Source: Limonium bicolor | Lineage: Eukaryota > Streptophyta > Magnoliopsida > Caryophyllales > Plumbaginaceae | Direction: 5' to 3' | Assembly (NCBI GenBank): GCA_023374045.1 | Contig: CM041779.1 | Location: 295,564,167 to 295,628,166 of the forward strand | Length of the DNA stretch: 64,000 bases | Shown here: positions 12,412 to 22,758 of the stretch, piece by piece | Layout of the letters: the number at the start of each line of letters is the position of its first letter | How positions within the stretch are numbered: position 1 is the stretch's first letter | Translations under genes and position numbers: made by a program | Notes under the pieces: generated by a model | What the model saw: only the letters and a program-made list of their open reading frames with translations | Told to the model about the DNA's origin: nothing | The model's database searches: none

Positions 12412-15400
12412 TGAAATACCCCAAACCTAAGTATGCTAAGTAAACATCAAATCATGATGTATTAAGGCTAAAATATGCCTTAGAAAGATTGGTAGACAAT
12501 TTAACCAAGGAAAACACAAGAAATGCCTTAAGGGCAATCAGGGCAAAAACGTGCTCTAAGCTTGGAGAGACTTGGGTGAGTACCCAAATATCATGATAAG
12601 ACCTTAGTAATATTCTAATGGTCATTTTAAATCAATTAGCAAAGAAAACCAAGCTTGAAAACAAGTTAAAACACAAAATGTGCTTTAAGAATCTTAAAGC
12701 ACATTTTTGAGAAATTGTCTTAGAATTGAGTTTTGAGTGGCTAAATGTCCATCATTACTCTTTAATCAACATGTGTACTAATTAGTATCACATTAGGAGG
12801 TCTAAATCAATGGGAAATCAAAAATTTCCCGATTATGTGCCTTGATTAGTGAATAGTAACTATTTAGTGACTAGTTTAGTTTTAATCAATATAAGTCAAT
12901 TAATTGGTCAACAAAGACCATGTTAGCCTTATATTAATGGGGTGGCCGGTTTTTTAATGGGGAGTCACCACATGAGTCACAATGAGAAAGGAAAAGAAGA
13001 GATAAGTAAAGAAGTTACTATTTGCTTTAATAAAGCAAAATCCTTATATTAGCTACCTTTTCTTCTCTTTTCCTCCATTTCTCTCTTCACCCACGTTTCT
13101 TCTCTTCTCTCTGTTTTCCAAAACCAGAGTGTTGCTCCTCCATGGTTCTCCATCTTCAATCACTTGCCAAATACAACTCCAAGCTCCAAATCAAAACAAA
13201 TTACATATGTCTTAGTTAGGTCAAGACCTATCTTTCCATCTTTTCAAATCTTTCAAAGCTCCATTTTGGTGCCATGAGAAAACTCCATTGATGGGGGAAA
13301 ATCAAGTTTGAAGAGCTCATTAGCTTCTCCATTCTCTTAAGGTAAGGAAAATGTAAGAAAAACCATGTTTCCACCATTCCTACACATTACCGAAAATTCC
13401 TTCTCATGGGGATTCATTTTTATCCATTGTTCTAGCTTGATTCTATTCTCCAAGGGCTAGAGGAGGTCCTACTTAATTCATATCCAAGCTTGCTTTGAGA
13501 ATCCAAGGTAAAACATTCAGTTTAATACCTTAGAACACATTTTTAACCTAGGGTTTACTCCTTAAGGTTAGTGTATTGTTTAGTGCTCATATGAGTCATT
13601 GGTTATTGATTAGAACATTGGCAAGAGAAGTTTGAGTGGTGGCCGATATTCATTCAAGAAGAAGGTCTAAGGAGGAGATTGAGATAAGCTTGAGGAAACA
13701 AGGTAAAATGCTTACCTAATGGTGGTTTAAGATTAAGGAATGAGTTTTAGATAAATACCAATGTGGCTTAGAGCTTACATTGTGTATTGGGTTATATAAC
13801 CTAAGGAAAAAGAACTTAAACAAGCTTATGAACTTGTGATAAAGGAGCTAATGAGAATGAGTTAGTAATATAAGTTTAAGGTGGATTTTAAGTGCATTAT
13901 AACTACTATGAGATTGATGAGTGTATTTGCAGGTTGAAAGCTTATATATGTGGGAAATTCAGTGTTTAAGTTTAAGTCATTTAAGGGCCTAAGAGCCATG
14001 TCATTTAAGAGCCTTAGTGCTATGCAATTTAAGATTATTGCATATATTGAGTTATTAGAATGAGTTGATTTGGATGAGGAATTGTGATGAGAAAGGACTT
14101 GGTGTGTGTGAGGTTATTGTGTGAGAAAAACAATGCATTTGGGCATGAGAACATACTAGAGGAGCTATGGCAAAATTTGAGTAGAAAATAAGTGTTTAGG
14201 TGAAGGTGGTGAATCAATATGACCTAGGATTTACTAGGAGTCATTATGAAGAATTTGAGTGGAAATGAGTTAACTAAGGAGTTCTTAAGGATGAGAATGA
14301 CCTAGGATGGTCTATGAGGAATTTAGAGTTTAGGTGGGTGTATTGAACACACCAAAGTCATGAGATGAGGAATATAAGACTTGAGCATAAGTTTAAGGAG
14401 AAGGTATGATGTTTAAGGTGATTAAGATATGTTCTAAGGGAATATAATGACTAAGGAAGTACTAGGAAGTTTTAGAGATTGTCTTGATGAAGAGGGGTAA
14501 GATAAAGTGTTGGAATGAGTGGTAATGACTTAGGCATTACCTTGGGAGATTTAAGAATCGAGAGAATGTATTTGAGTGTTTAGGACTTAGGCAAATGTTG
14601 GTGCACAACTAGGAAGGAAACAATGTGATGAGGATGGAAGTTTAAACTTGTTAAGGAACTTTTAGTAAATGCTTGAAAGAGTTTTAGATAGTGAGAGATG
14701 CTTGGGAGATGATGTTATAGTGGTGAGGAAAACATTGGCATAGTGGTTACATTAAGTGAACCACCACCTAGAAACCTAGAGGAAAGCATTATAAGAGTGG
14801 CATTATTACAAGGAAATGCATAATGACTAAGGTGGATTTTGTGGATGATTTAAGGTATTTAAAGGAGGTTATAAGGGGGTTTAAGGTGCCAAGAGATGTG
14901 GGACCTATTAGGACACTTGTGGAAGAGTTTGGAATTGAAAGACAATTTAAGAGGATGGTCTGTAGTGGACCGACCCAGGGTCCGACCCAGTTCTGGGTCG
15001 GTCGGACCTTGCTAACCCAGCAGAAATGTTCGGCAATAGACCGACCCATAAGGATGGTCGGTCAGTGGGTCGGTCGGGCAAGTTTAATGAAGGAAAATGT
15101 TTCGGCAGAGGACCGACCCAGAGGGTTTTGGGTCGGTCGGTTTAGCTTTGGGTCGGTCGAGTTTCAAAAGACGGAAGAGTTTCTGTAATGGACCGACCCA
15201 GGGGTTGGGTCGGTCGGTGGGTCGGTCGACCCTTAACACTTAGAAAAAAAAAGAAAAGAAATTTTGAATTCTAAGAATGGTAATGGGTAATGAGGATACC
15301 TTTGGTAGGGTGGTAATGATTAGACCCTAAGAACTTAAGGGATTAAGTTAAGTTAAATATAAACTTGAAAGTTTAAGATTAAGTTTGTAAGATTAAGTGT

Positions 15401-17071
15401 AAGACCTAAGAGGTGTTAGTGGGGATCATTAAGGAACTAAGTAAGTTAAACAAGCTAAGTAAGTCATATTAGTTAAGTGATTAACAACCTAAAACTGAAT
15501 GAATGTTTTAGGACTTGGAATGGGACTCCGGAAGAGATTAAGCAACTGAACGCCAACGGTGAACGGTACAGTTGTTTCTTCTTGTGACCTGCTTGCTAAC
15601 GAGGTGTCCCTCGGCTTGTGTGCTATTTGTTTTTGTGTGCTCACTAAACAAGAAAGCATGCAACCGGAATATATACATTATATTATATTGTTGTGTGATG
15701 TTTGAAAACTAACACAACATACCGTGAGACTTACTGACCAATGTTTAGTAAGAAATTGAGTGAGAATAAGGAACGCCCCCTAATGAGGGACGATATGAAC
15801 CGAAAGAGGTTAACCAACAAACATGGTCTTGAGACTATTACTAACTGAACTTGAGTGAGGAATCCGGAATGGTACCGGCACATGTGTATTGGGGGAAGTC
15901 GGTATCCTTATCAAATACCGTCTTCCAAAGATGACTTGTCCTCGGACTCGTCGCCTAGAGTCGACAAATAGACTCGACCTCCTCGGACTTCTTGTTTTAG
16001 GAGGGAGGCATACTGAGATGGTGTAGTGGGATCTACCTAAATGCCCAACTAATTCTAATAAATATTGTTTATGTAAACCAATGGAGCTGATAACTCATTG
16101 GTTAGGGCTACGTGACCCGACAGATGAACAATGGATTAAGGTACAACCATTCTAATAAAAGAACGGTTGACTTAATTGGGAAAAGAACTGAGATAAGACT
16201 GAGATAAGGTTTGAGATAAGTTACAACCATTTCTACTTAAAGAATGGTTTGTATTCTAAGACAGAGATAAGATGGTGCGGTGGGATCACCTAAATCCCAG
16301 GTTCGAATTAGATACGGCCAATCCCTTCCAGGAAAGGTTTGTATATAGAGATTAAGATTGAGATTAAGATTAAGATTAAGTTAAGTTACAATCATTCCTT
16401 TTTAAAGGATGGTTTGTAATACTAAGATTAAGATAAGCTACACCCACTCCTTATTAAAGGATGGTTGTTTCTAAGATTAAGATAAGAATCAGATGGAGGT
16501 AAGATAAGGATGAACTAAGAATAAGAGGGAACACTACTTAAGGAGTTAAACAGCTAACTCTCTCTAATTAAGGGAACGCATTTAAGTCGTTCATTATGTG
16601 TGAACTTGATTGTTCATACCTGAGTTGTTGTTTACTGCACTTACTATTATATTGTGCATCTAATCAACCTCCATGCTATCGACAATTAGTCGTCGTAGCC
16701 ACGTTAGCTTGGGGGCCATGAGAGGATCGTACCAGCATTCGTGCTGACCCCTCGGGGGCTTCTTTTTACTACACAGGTGAACATCAGGAAGCGGTCGTCG
16801 CAAGAGTAAGAAGAGGATAAGCTGTTAAGGGTTTAGTGTGGCCTACGAGTTGTGCATGTACACTCGTATGGCAATTTGAGTTAGTAAGATGTATAGGTTG
16901 TGAGTGGATTGTAAGAAGGCTATGTGAATGGTTATGCTTGTTAGACTAGTGTTCGGTATATTCTGTAGTCAGACCGTGGCAAGGTCCTGGATTGTAAAGA
17001 ATTCCGCTGTGACATGTGTATATATACTGTTAAGTTTCGAGACCACATTTGGATTGAGTTGGGGTGTTACA
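12412..17071 (+). repeat. 3' LTR of E1 (mosaic)
   Basis: Begins TGAAATACCCC and ends GGGGTGTTACA. It matches the 5' LTR closely up to about 15860. It then carries a different block to about 16275, which includes AACCAATGGAGCT and AACTCATTGG, present in reverse in the E3 LTR near 23470-23500. It then returns to the 5' LTR type. This points to recombination or conversion between subfamilies. It is followed at once by Athila coding sequence. Confidence 0.9.
14967..15232 (+). repeat. Palindrome array GACCGACCCA / TGGGTCGGTC, E1 3' LTR
   Basis: Same array as 5279-5550, with small indels that shift spacing between half-sites but leave the half-sites themselves largely intact. Confidence 0.85.
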
Positions 17072-18721
17072 GAAGTCATTGTGCATACGGATCATTCTGC
17101 CCTGAAATACCTCTTTACCAAGGCAGAAGCCAAGCCAAGGCTGTTACGATGGATTCTTCTGCTACAAGAATTCGATGTATTGGTTGTTGACAAAAAGGGT
17201 TGTCTCAACGGTGTCGCCGATCACCTCTCCCGTATTGAAAGACCATACGATGGGATCCCCATCCGGGAATATTTTCAAGACGAGATGGTGTTCAATGTCC
17301 AGCAATTTAACAGTGAAAAGTCTGATTCTCACAATGACAATGACAATAACTTTACAGAATTAATTGCATTGTGTGAAGCTTTGCAGCTACGGTCTCAGGA
17401 GCCATGGTATGCGGACATGGCCAATTACTTAGCCTTAGGAATCTTACCTCATGGGCTTCCCTCTCAGCAGAAGAAGAGATTCTTGTCTCAAGTGAAGCAT
17501 TTCTTCTGGGACGATCCATACTTATTCAGGGTATGTGCCGACGGGATCATCCGGAGATGCATTCCCGAACATGAAGTCACATCTGTTCTCCAATTCTGTC
17601 ACTCTAAAGAAGCCGGAGGACATCACGGGTCCACTCGAACTGCGGCTAAGGTCTTGGAATCAGGGCTCTATTGGCCAACCTTACATAAAGATTCCCATAA
17701 ATTTGTTTCTCAATGTGACAGCTGTCAGAGAATGGGAAACATCTCCAGGCGTCATGAAATGCCGCTAACCAATATCCTGGAGGTGGAATTATTTGATGTG
17801 TGGGGCATCGACTTTATGGGTCCATTCCCCTCATCACAAGGCCATCAGTACATACTAGTCGCTGTTGACTATGTTTCCAAATGGGTTGAAGCCATTCCGT
17901 GCTCATCTGCAGACGCCAAAACCGTGCTTAAATTTTTAAAGAAGAACATCTTCACCAGGTTCGGCATTCCGTGGGCTATCATTTCTGATGGCGGTTCTCA
18001 CTTCTGCAACCGCCAATTTGATAACCTCTTAACGAAGTATGGAGTCCACCATAAGGTTACCCTTCCCTACCATCCACAAGCTAATGGACAGACCGAAGTC
18101 TCCAACCGAGAATTGAAATGGATCTTGCAGAAAATGGTCTGTTCCTCTCGCAAGGATTGGTCCCCCAAGCTCGATGACGCATTATGGGCATATAGAACTG
18201 CCTTTAAAACTCCTATTGGGACCACACCATTCCGTCTGGTGTATGGGAAAGCCTGTCATTTACCCGTAGAGCTTGAGCATAAAGCTTACTGGGCCCTCAA
18301 AGCACTCAACTTTGACCTAAAGGAAGCAGGTATCAAACGGAACTTCCAGTTATCAGAGTTAGAAGAATTACGTCACACTGCTTTTGAGAATGCCCTTCTC
18401 TATAAGGAACACATGAAACGAATTCATGATCAAGGCATTCTTCCCCGAGATTTCCAAATTGGTGATCAAGTCCTTCTCTACAATTCACGACTTCGAATTT
18501 TTCCAGGGAAGTTGAAGTCCCGTTGGGCTGGGCCCTTCACTATTACTTCTATGACTACGTTTGGAACATTCGAGCTTGAAAATTCCAAAGGTGAACGGTT
18601 CAAAGTCAATGGTTCCAGGTTGAAGAAATATCTGAGTAGTACTCCAGAACAATCAGTTTCAACCTGCTATATGTTCCAGGACTCCGTTCCGATCCCTTCT
18701 ACACCAAACTTTCTGTCATAG
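17072..18721 (+). pseudogene. pol: Athila-like pol fragment: RNase H tail and integrase
   Basis: A 550-codon frame without a stop. It begins [15 protein letters not shown], the end of RNase H, whose first part was separated by the insertion at 17071. Integrase follows. An HHCC zinc module surrounds [10 protein letters not shown] and CDSCQRMG (about 17600-17730). The catalytic core has D in GIDFMGPF, D in ISDGGSHF and E in [10 protein letters not shown] (about 17805-18110). [18 protein letters not shown] (about 18245-18290) is typical of the Athila/Tat branch, and no chromodomain follows. Its job would be to insert Athila cDNA into chromosomes. An ATG at 16928 in the E1 LTR happens to be in frame, but that fusion is accidental. 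The domain itself looks undamaged; the gene is a fragment. Confidence 0.88.
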
Positions 18722-19752
18722 AACCATTGAAGCAATCTCTTTGCTACCAGAGACGACACCGCCAAAGCTAAGTGTAGGGCACCTTCTCTCTAACCAATCA
18801 GGGGAGTCTCGCTGTCTTTTTTTTTCTTTCGCACATATTTTATTAAATTTATATTTCAAAAAAAAAATTGAACACTGGGGACAGTGTTCCTGCCAAGTGT
18901 AGGGCAGGGGTTCCCCCCCCAAAAAATATATTACTATGCATAAGTTAAGAGTCTTATTAATGTTTTACTAAACCTTTTGTTGTTCTTTATCAAACAAGAT
19001 TAGGGAAGAATAAATGCTTATTCTCTCAAAAGGTAACCTTTCTAATGAATTTTAGAATTTTATTCTTAACTTCTTGATTCTTCTTATTTACATGAGTATA
19101 TGACCTTACTTCTATTTTTGTCTATGATTTACTTATGGGTAATACTTTTCTCTTCTTTTTCGAAATGGTGAGAATTCTTTTGGGTTAATATCTTATAAAA
19201 AGGGTGGAAAAAAAAGGGGAAGAAGAGAAGAAAAAAAACCCCTCTTCTTATATAAAAAAAAGATGAAGCATTATGAGGTTGCAAGATTTCCTCAAAATAA
19301 AAGCAATAACCGAGAGTTTTTCCTTTTGTTTTTCTCCTAAATTCCCCGTTCTTTAATGAAAAAAATCATGGTCAATTTAGAAACCCTTGAAAAATAGGGC
19401 TGAACAAATAAAGACCATTGATGAGTGTCTAGGCCACATTCAGAAACTCTTGAAAAATAGGGCTGAATGTTGGAAACCGGAAAAAGGAGAGACCTACAAA
19501 CCCTTGCGCAAAAAAAAAGAGAAAAACCCAAGAGTCTTTGATCGATCTTTGAAAATTGAATATTTTATGTTATACCCATTAGTAGGTTTTTGATGGAATA
19601 AGAATGATTAATTGATGCTTATGAATTAGAGTCAAATAGTTGGAAATGGTTGTCTAGTTGTCATTATTGAGATTATCTATTTTGTGCATCAACAATTATT
19701 CTTTCTTAATTTGAGTTTGCTCGAGGACTAGCAAAAGGTAAGTGTAGGGCTT
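18722..19752 (+). other. Non-coding 3' tail of the left Athila element
   Basis: No env-like frame is visible between integrase and the LTR. The region is rich in A and T runs (18820-19260). AAGTGTAGGGC occurs three times (about 18770, 18894 and 19739); the last lies at the LTR edge in GCAAAAGGTAAGTGTAGGGC and may be the polypurine tract. Confidence 0.6.
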
Positions 19753-19990
19753 TGATAAGCCTCAGACTTATCATATTATAATAGCCATAATTATAAGAAT
19801 AATAGTCGAAATGTAGATTTAATAACCATTATTTACGTTTTATTATGTATAAAATGAATTATGGAAGTTCAGACTTATCTTGGTATGTTTTATGTGTTTT
19901 GCCGCAAGGAAATAAGTCCCTGAATCAAAAGTTCAAGATTATTACGGATGAAGCGCCGGACTACGACTCACGGCAATCAGAGAAATGAAG

Positions 19991-20307
19991 TGCCGGGTAT
20001 CTTGCCGGGTATTTCCAATCCGGCATATACCCGTTTTCTGACTATTAACGGTTGCACTAACCGTTAGAGCATTTAATGCCGGAGCTAGTGCCGGGTATTC
20101 CTATCCGGCACATCCAAGAATCATGTCTCCTTGTCAACAGACAGTAGTTATTTTCCACGTAAAAAATATGTCTGCCGGGTATGGTGCCGGGTAAAATCTA
20201 TCCGGCACAAGCAACGTTTCGACAGAGCAGTTATGGCCGTTAAACAGTTACCCACGTTTTATACGTGATGCCGGATCGACGCGACCCAGCATGGAATCCG
20301 GCACGTG
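19991..20307 (+). repeat. Palindrome array GCCGGGTA / TACCCGGC or ATCCGGC
   Basis: At least seven copies of GCCGGGT or its complement within about 320 bases directly upstream of the TATA box of this LTR. Confidence 0.78.
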
Positions 20308-20320
20308 GGAAATTGTTGCC

Positions 20321-20328
20321 TATAAAAA
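20321..20328 (+). promoter_or_regulatory. TATA box, left Athila LTR
   Basis: TATAAAAA in a GC-richer setting, followed about 30 bases on by GAGTCTTCATTATTGAGG, a plausible start region. Confidence 0.6.
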
Positions 20329-21489
20329 GAGGCGAGAGTCTTCATTATTGAGGGATTCCACACACAACAAAAACACACCATTCATACTGAGATTCTGCCA
20401 TCCATTCCATTTGTGGTGTCATCTTCTACCAAGGAGTTATACTTGATCCACCATCTTCGAGAAGACAAAAATCATCGGGTTAAGGCTATGATTCTTCCTT
20501 TCCTTTTGTGATTCTCTTCTGGTTATATGGAGTGTTGGGTAGAACTCTTTGTATCTTAGTTAGTGATGTAATCCTCTTGTAAAACTATGATCATTCAATA
20601 TATTTTATGCAAGTTTTTCTAAGAATTTGGTCTTCATTTAGGATAGAATAAGAAAGCTACTTGTTCTTCCTCTTCTAAGTTCTGCTTAAGGTCCAAAAGA
20701 CAAGAGTGGAATTGGTTAAAGATTCTTAGTAATCTTCCACCGTTGTTAAATGCATAAGTGTAGATGACAACACCGAAAGAATTGAATTTCCTTATCTATT
20801 TTCATTATCTCAGTCGAATACCGACGAGAGATTGTTGGTTTCGGAATTGGGTAATGAGTCCTTGTTTTTGGAGTTCAAAACTGGGATAAAAAGTCGCATT
20901 TTGGTCTTGCCGGATCTCGTGCCGGGTTGGATAAGTCCGGCATATTCAATGTCTTTGCATACGCCGGGTATTATGAATCCGGCAACGAGTCCGGCGTGTT
21001 CAAATGTTCGGGATAATTCAGAAACTTGGAATTCATTAAATGATCATGGTTGCATAATAGGATGGTTATATTCCTGACTAGGATAATTCCATTGTAAATA
21101 TCACTTAGGTTGGTTAGTTTTCATTAGAATTAGAAATCTATCATTTCCCCCCTCTTTACTTAGTAATTACCAAGGCTAGGACTAATTTTCTATACAAGTC
21201 CCTAGGGTTCGACTTGCTTGGTCTTAATTTGCTTCCCTGCTACTTTTGACCGGGTTTTTTTGGTTTGCTACCCGTACTGATTGAGTAGGTTCTTTCACTT
21301 TTGTTTCGTGCCGTGCAGAGTGCCGGGTAACATGTACCCGGCATCTTCTTGATTTTCCTTATGTTTGGTTAGATTTTCTTGTACATTATTATTCAGTAAA
21401 TACCTACCAAAATCTCTCTTAGCAGTTGCACCTGCGACAATTGTAGCGGCGCTTATATCCCCCGCCGGTCCCCTTGCCGGTCTCAGTAC

Positions 21490-21568
21490 CTGTTTGCTTA
21501 CAACATTAGTGATTGAATTTCAAGGTTGATATCTGACTGTTAACTCAATTTAAGGAGTTACTTGTTAC
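21490..21568 (-). other. Probable gag intron 2 of E3, phase 1
   Basis: On the minus strand, GTAACAAG...CAAACAG, 79 bases. Removing it joins ...PAPKG to the zinc-knuckle frame in phase 1, the same codon position as in copy A and E2. Confidence 0.68.
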
Positions 21569-21811
21569 CCTTTGGTGCAGGCGAGCGCTGAGGCTTCGCT
21601 GCTATGCCGTAGGTTTGCTTTTATGGCTCTTCAGCAGCCTTTGGCTGGTTACCTTTTGAGTCTTTCTGGTGTGGGAGCTGGTACTTACCTCTCTTCTGTC
21701 CCCCTGCCCCCGATTGTCAGAACTATTACCAGCAACTTTTCTCTTCAGTGCCTGATCTTCGTCCCTCAGCTGGACGGTGATTTCAACCTTAGCAGCGGCA
21801 TGATAGCACTC

Positions 21812-21888
21812 CTGTTCTTAAAAATATTAGTCTCACATTCATTCTAATATAACGTTCATTCAGTTCAACTAATCTCAACTTTCTTTAC
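21812..21888 (-). other. Probable gag intron 1 of E3, phase 0
   Basis: On the minus strand, TTGCAG|GTAAAG ... AAGAACAG|GAGTGC, 77 bases. E2 has a 96-base gap at the same codon (37760-37855), also phase 0. Confidence 0.68.
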
Positions 21889-22725
21889 CTGCAAGGTAGT
21901 GTAGCTTGCCAGGCCCATGCCATTGCGTAGTCGGTGGCTCAGCCCGCCATAGAAGCGGTCGACCAGGATCTGGTCTGAATATCCCAACCCTGGTAGAAGA
22001 CGGATTAGAGCGGTGAACTGAGAGTAGTAGTCGTCCACCATCATCTTGTCAGTCTGCTTCAGCGCGTCCAACTCTAAACGCTTCTTAGTCTGGACATGGG
22101 TGGGGTAGTACTTGGCTCTCAACAAGGCCGCGTACTGCTCCCAGCCAAAGTTAGGGTTGGCCACATGTTCGGCCCTAACTAGCTTCCACCTATCGCTCGC
22201 CGCATCCTTCAAGTAGAACGCAGCAAGTCACACCTTGGCTTCTGTAGGTATATCAAGTGTCTCAAAGGCGGTCTCTAGCTCTGAGATGTACCCCAAAAGT
22301 TTGGTGGGATCTGTCTCCCCTCTAAACCGTGGGGGTCGAAGGTCAGCGAGACTCTTCACCCAGTTTGGCTCCCGGGGCTGTGGTGGTGGAGCAGGTGGTC
22401 CCGCACTGGGCTGATAGCCCATGTGCCCCAGGGCGGCAGCAACGATCTCAACTATCGTCTGTCCACCCGGGATTTCAGCAGCCTCATCTCCTTCATCGCC
22501 ATGGCCTCGGCCTCGTCCTCTTCTTCCTGACATCTGAATAAGTATAAATGCACAGTAAGCTCGTGATTACAAAGGCTTTGGTCTAAGCATTTATAATAGC
22601 CTCTAAACAGTAAGATATTCCACCCTTATTGGTGGTTATCTGACTCAGCTCACATTTCTATCTCACACCCAAACCCATGACTATTACTCTAACTCGGTAC
22701 CTACTCTAGTTCGGTAACTCTAGTC

Positions 22726-22753
22726 ATCAGAGTGTAACTACACTCTGATACCA
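22726..22753 (-). promoter_or_regulatory. Primer-binding site and overlapping hairpin, E3
   Basis: Minus strand TGGTATCAGAGT (22753-22742), one base off the usual iMet site. The arm ATCAGAGTGTA pairs with TACACTCTGAT; the odd T is matched by an A in the other arm, where E1 and E2 have C and G. Confidence 0.85.
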
Positions 22754-22758
22754 CTTTT

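Larger units (their letters stand above)
2707..17071 (+). mobile_element. LARD-like non-autonomous Tekay-type LTR retrotransposon (E1)
   Basis: Two LTRs of 4643 and 4660 bp enclose a 5.06-kb interior. The LTRs have TG...CA ends, an initiator-Met primer site follows the 5' LTR, and an AAGGGGGG polypurine tract precedes the 3' LTR. No open frame in the interior resembles gag or pol. Long LTRs with a conserved but non-coding interior fit the class called LARDs, which move with proteins from autonomous relatives; E2 in this window is a candidate type of helper (inference). The flanks do not form a target duplication (GTCAG on the left, GAAGT on the right), so the outer ends probably come from two insertions joined by LTR recombination with copy A. 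Confidence 0.82.
17072..21424 (+). mobile_element. 3' portion of an Athila-like Ty3/gypsy element
   Basis: Starts inside the RNase H domain, at the point where the E1 complex was inserted, and runs through integrase, a non-coding tail and a full 3' LTR. The 5' part should lie left of the window. The 3' end at 21424 abuts the zinc-knuckle exon of minus-strand E3, so this Athila was inserted into E3; GTTGC (21425-21429) is the expected right copy of its target duplication. Confidence 0.85.
19753..21424 (+). repeat. 3' LTR of the left Athila element
   Basis: Runs from TGATAAGCCTC to CTTAGCA (1672 bp), close to the 1649 bp of the right Athila LTR. It carries a TATA box at 20321 and GCCGGGTA/TACCCGGC palindromes upstream of it, with more at about 20908-20995 and 21321-21345. 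Confidence 0.82.
21425..22533 (-). pseudogene. gag: gag of E3, interrupted and truncated
   Basis: From ATG at 22533: an Arg/Gly-rich N terminus (MSGRRGRGRG), a Pro-rich linker, then the capsid-type Retrotrans_gag domain (ADLRPPRFRGETDP, LRAKYYP, FTALIRLLPG) to TTLQ at 21889. One stop lies at 22228-22230; E2 has Arg at that codon, so CGA to TGA is likely. Exon 2 (21811-21569) encodes ECYHAAA and a basic linker ending SPAPKG, with one further stop. Exon 3 begins at 21489 and reaches the first knuckle (NCRRCN), where the Athila insertion ends it. Gag would form the particle and bind RNA. Copy A and E2 share the same exon plan. Confidence 0.82.

Noticed and set aside
16290..16320. GGTTCGAATTA resembling a tRNA B box
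   Set aside because: No A box, acceptor stem or cloverleaf around it; the matching 5' LTR position reads GGTTTGAATTA.
16928..17071. Apparent N-terminal extension of the Athila integrase frame into the E1 LTR
   Set aside because: The first codons are LTR sequence that happens to be in frame; homology to Athila starts at 17072.
2702..17076. E1 as a simple single insertion with target duplication
   Set aside because: Flanks are GTCAG and GAAGT, which do not match; the right flank continues Athila RNase H while the left flank is Tekay interior.
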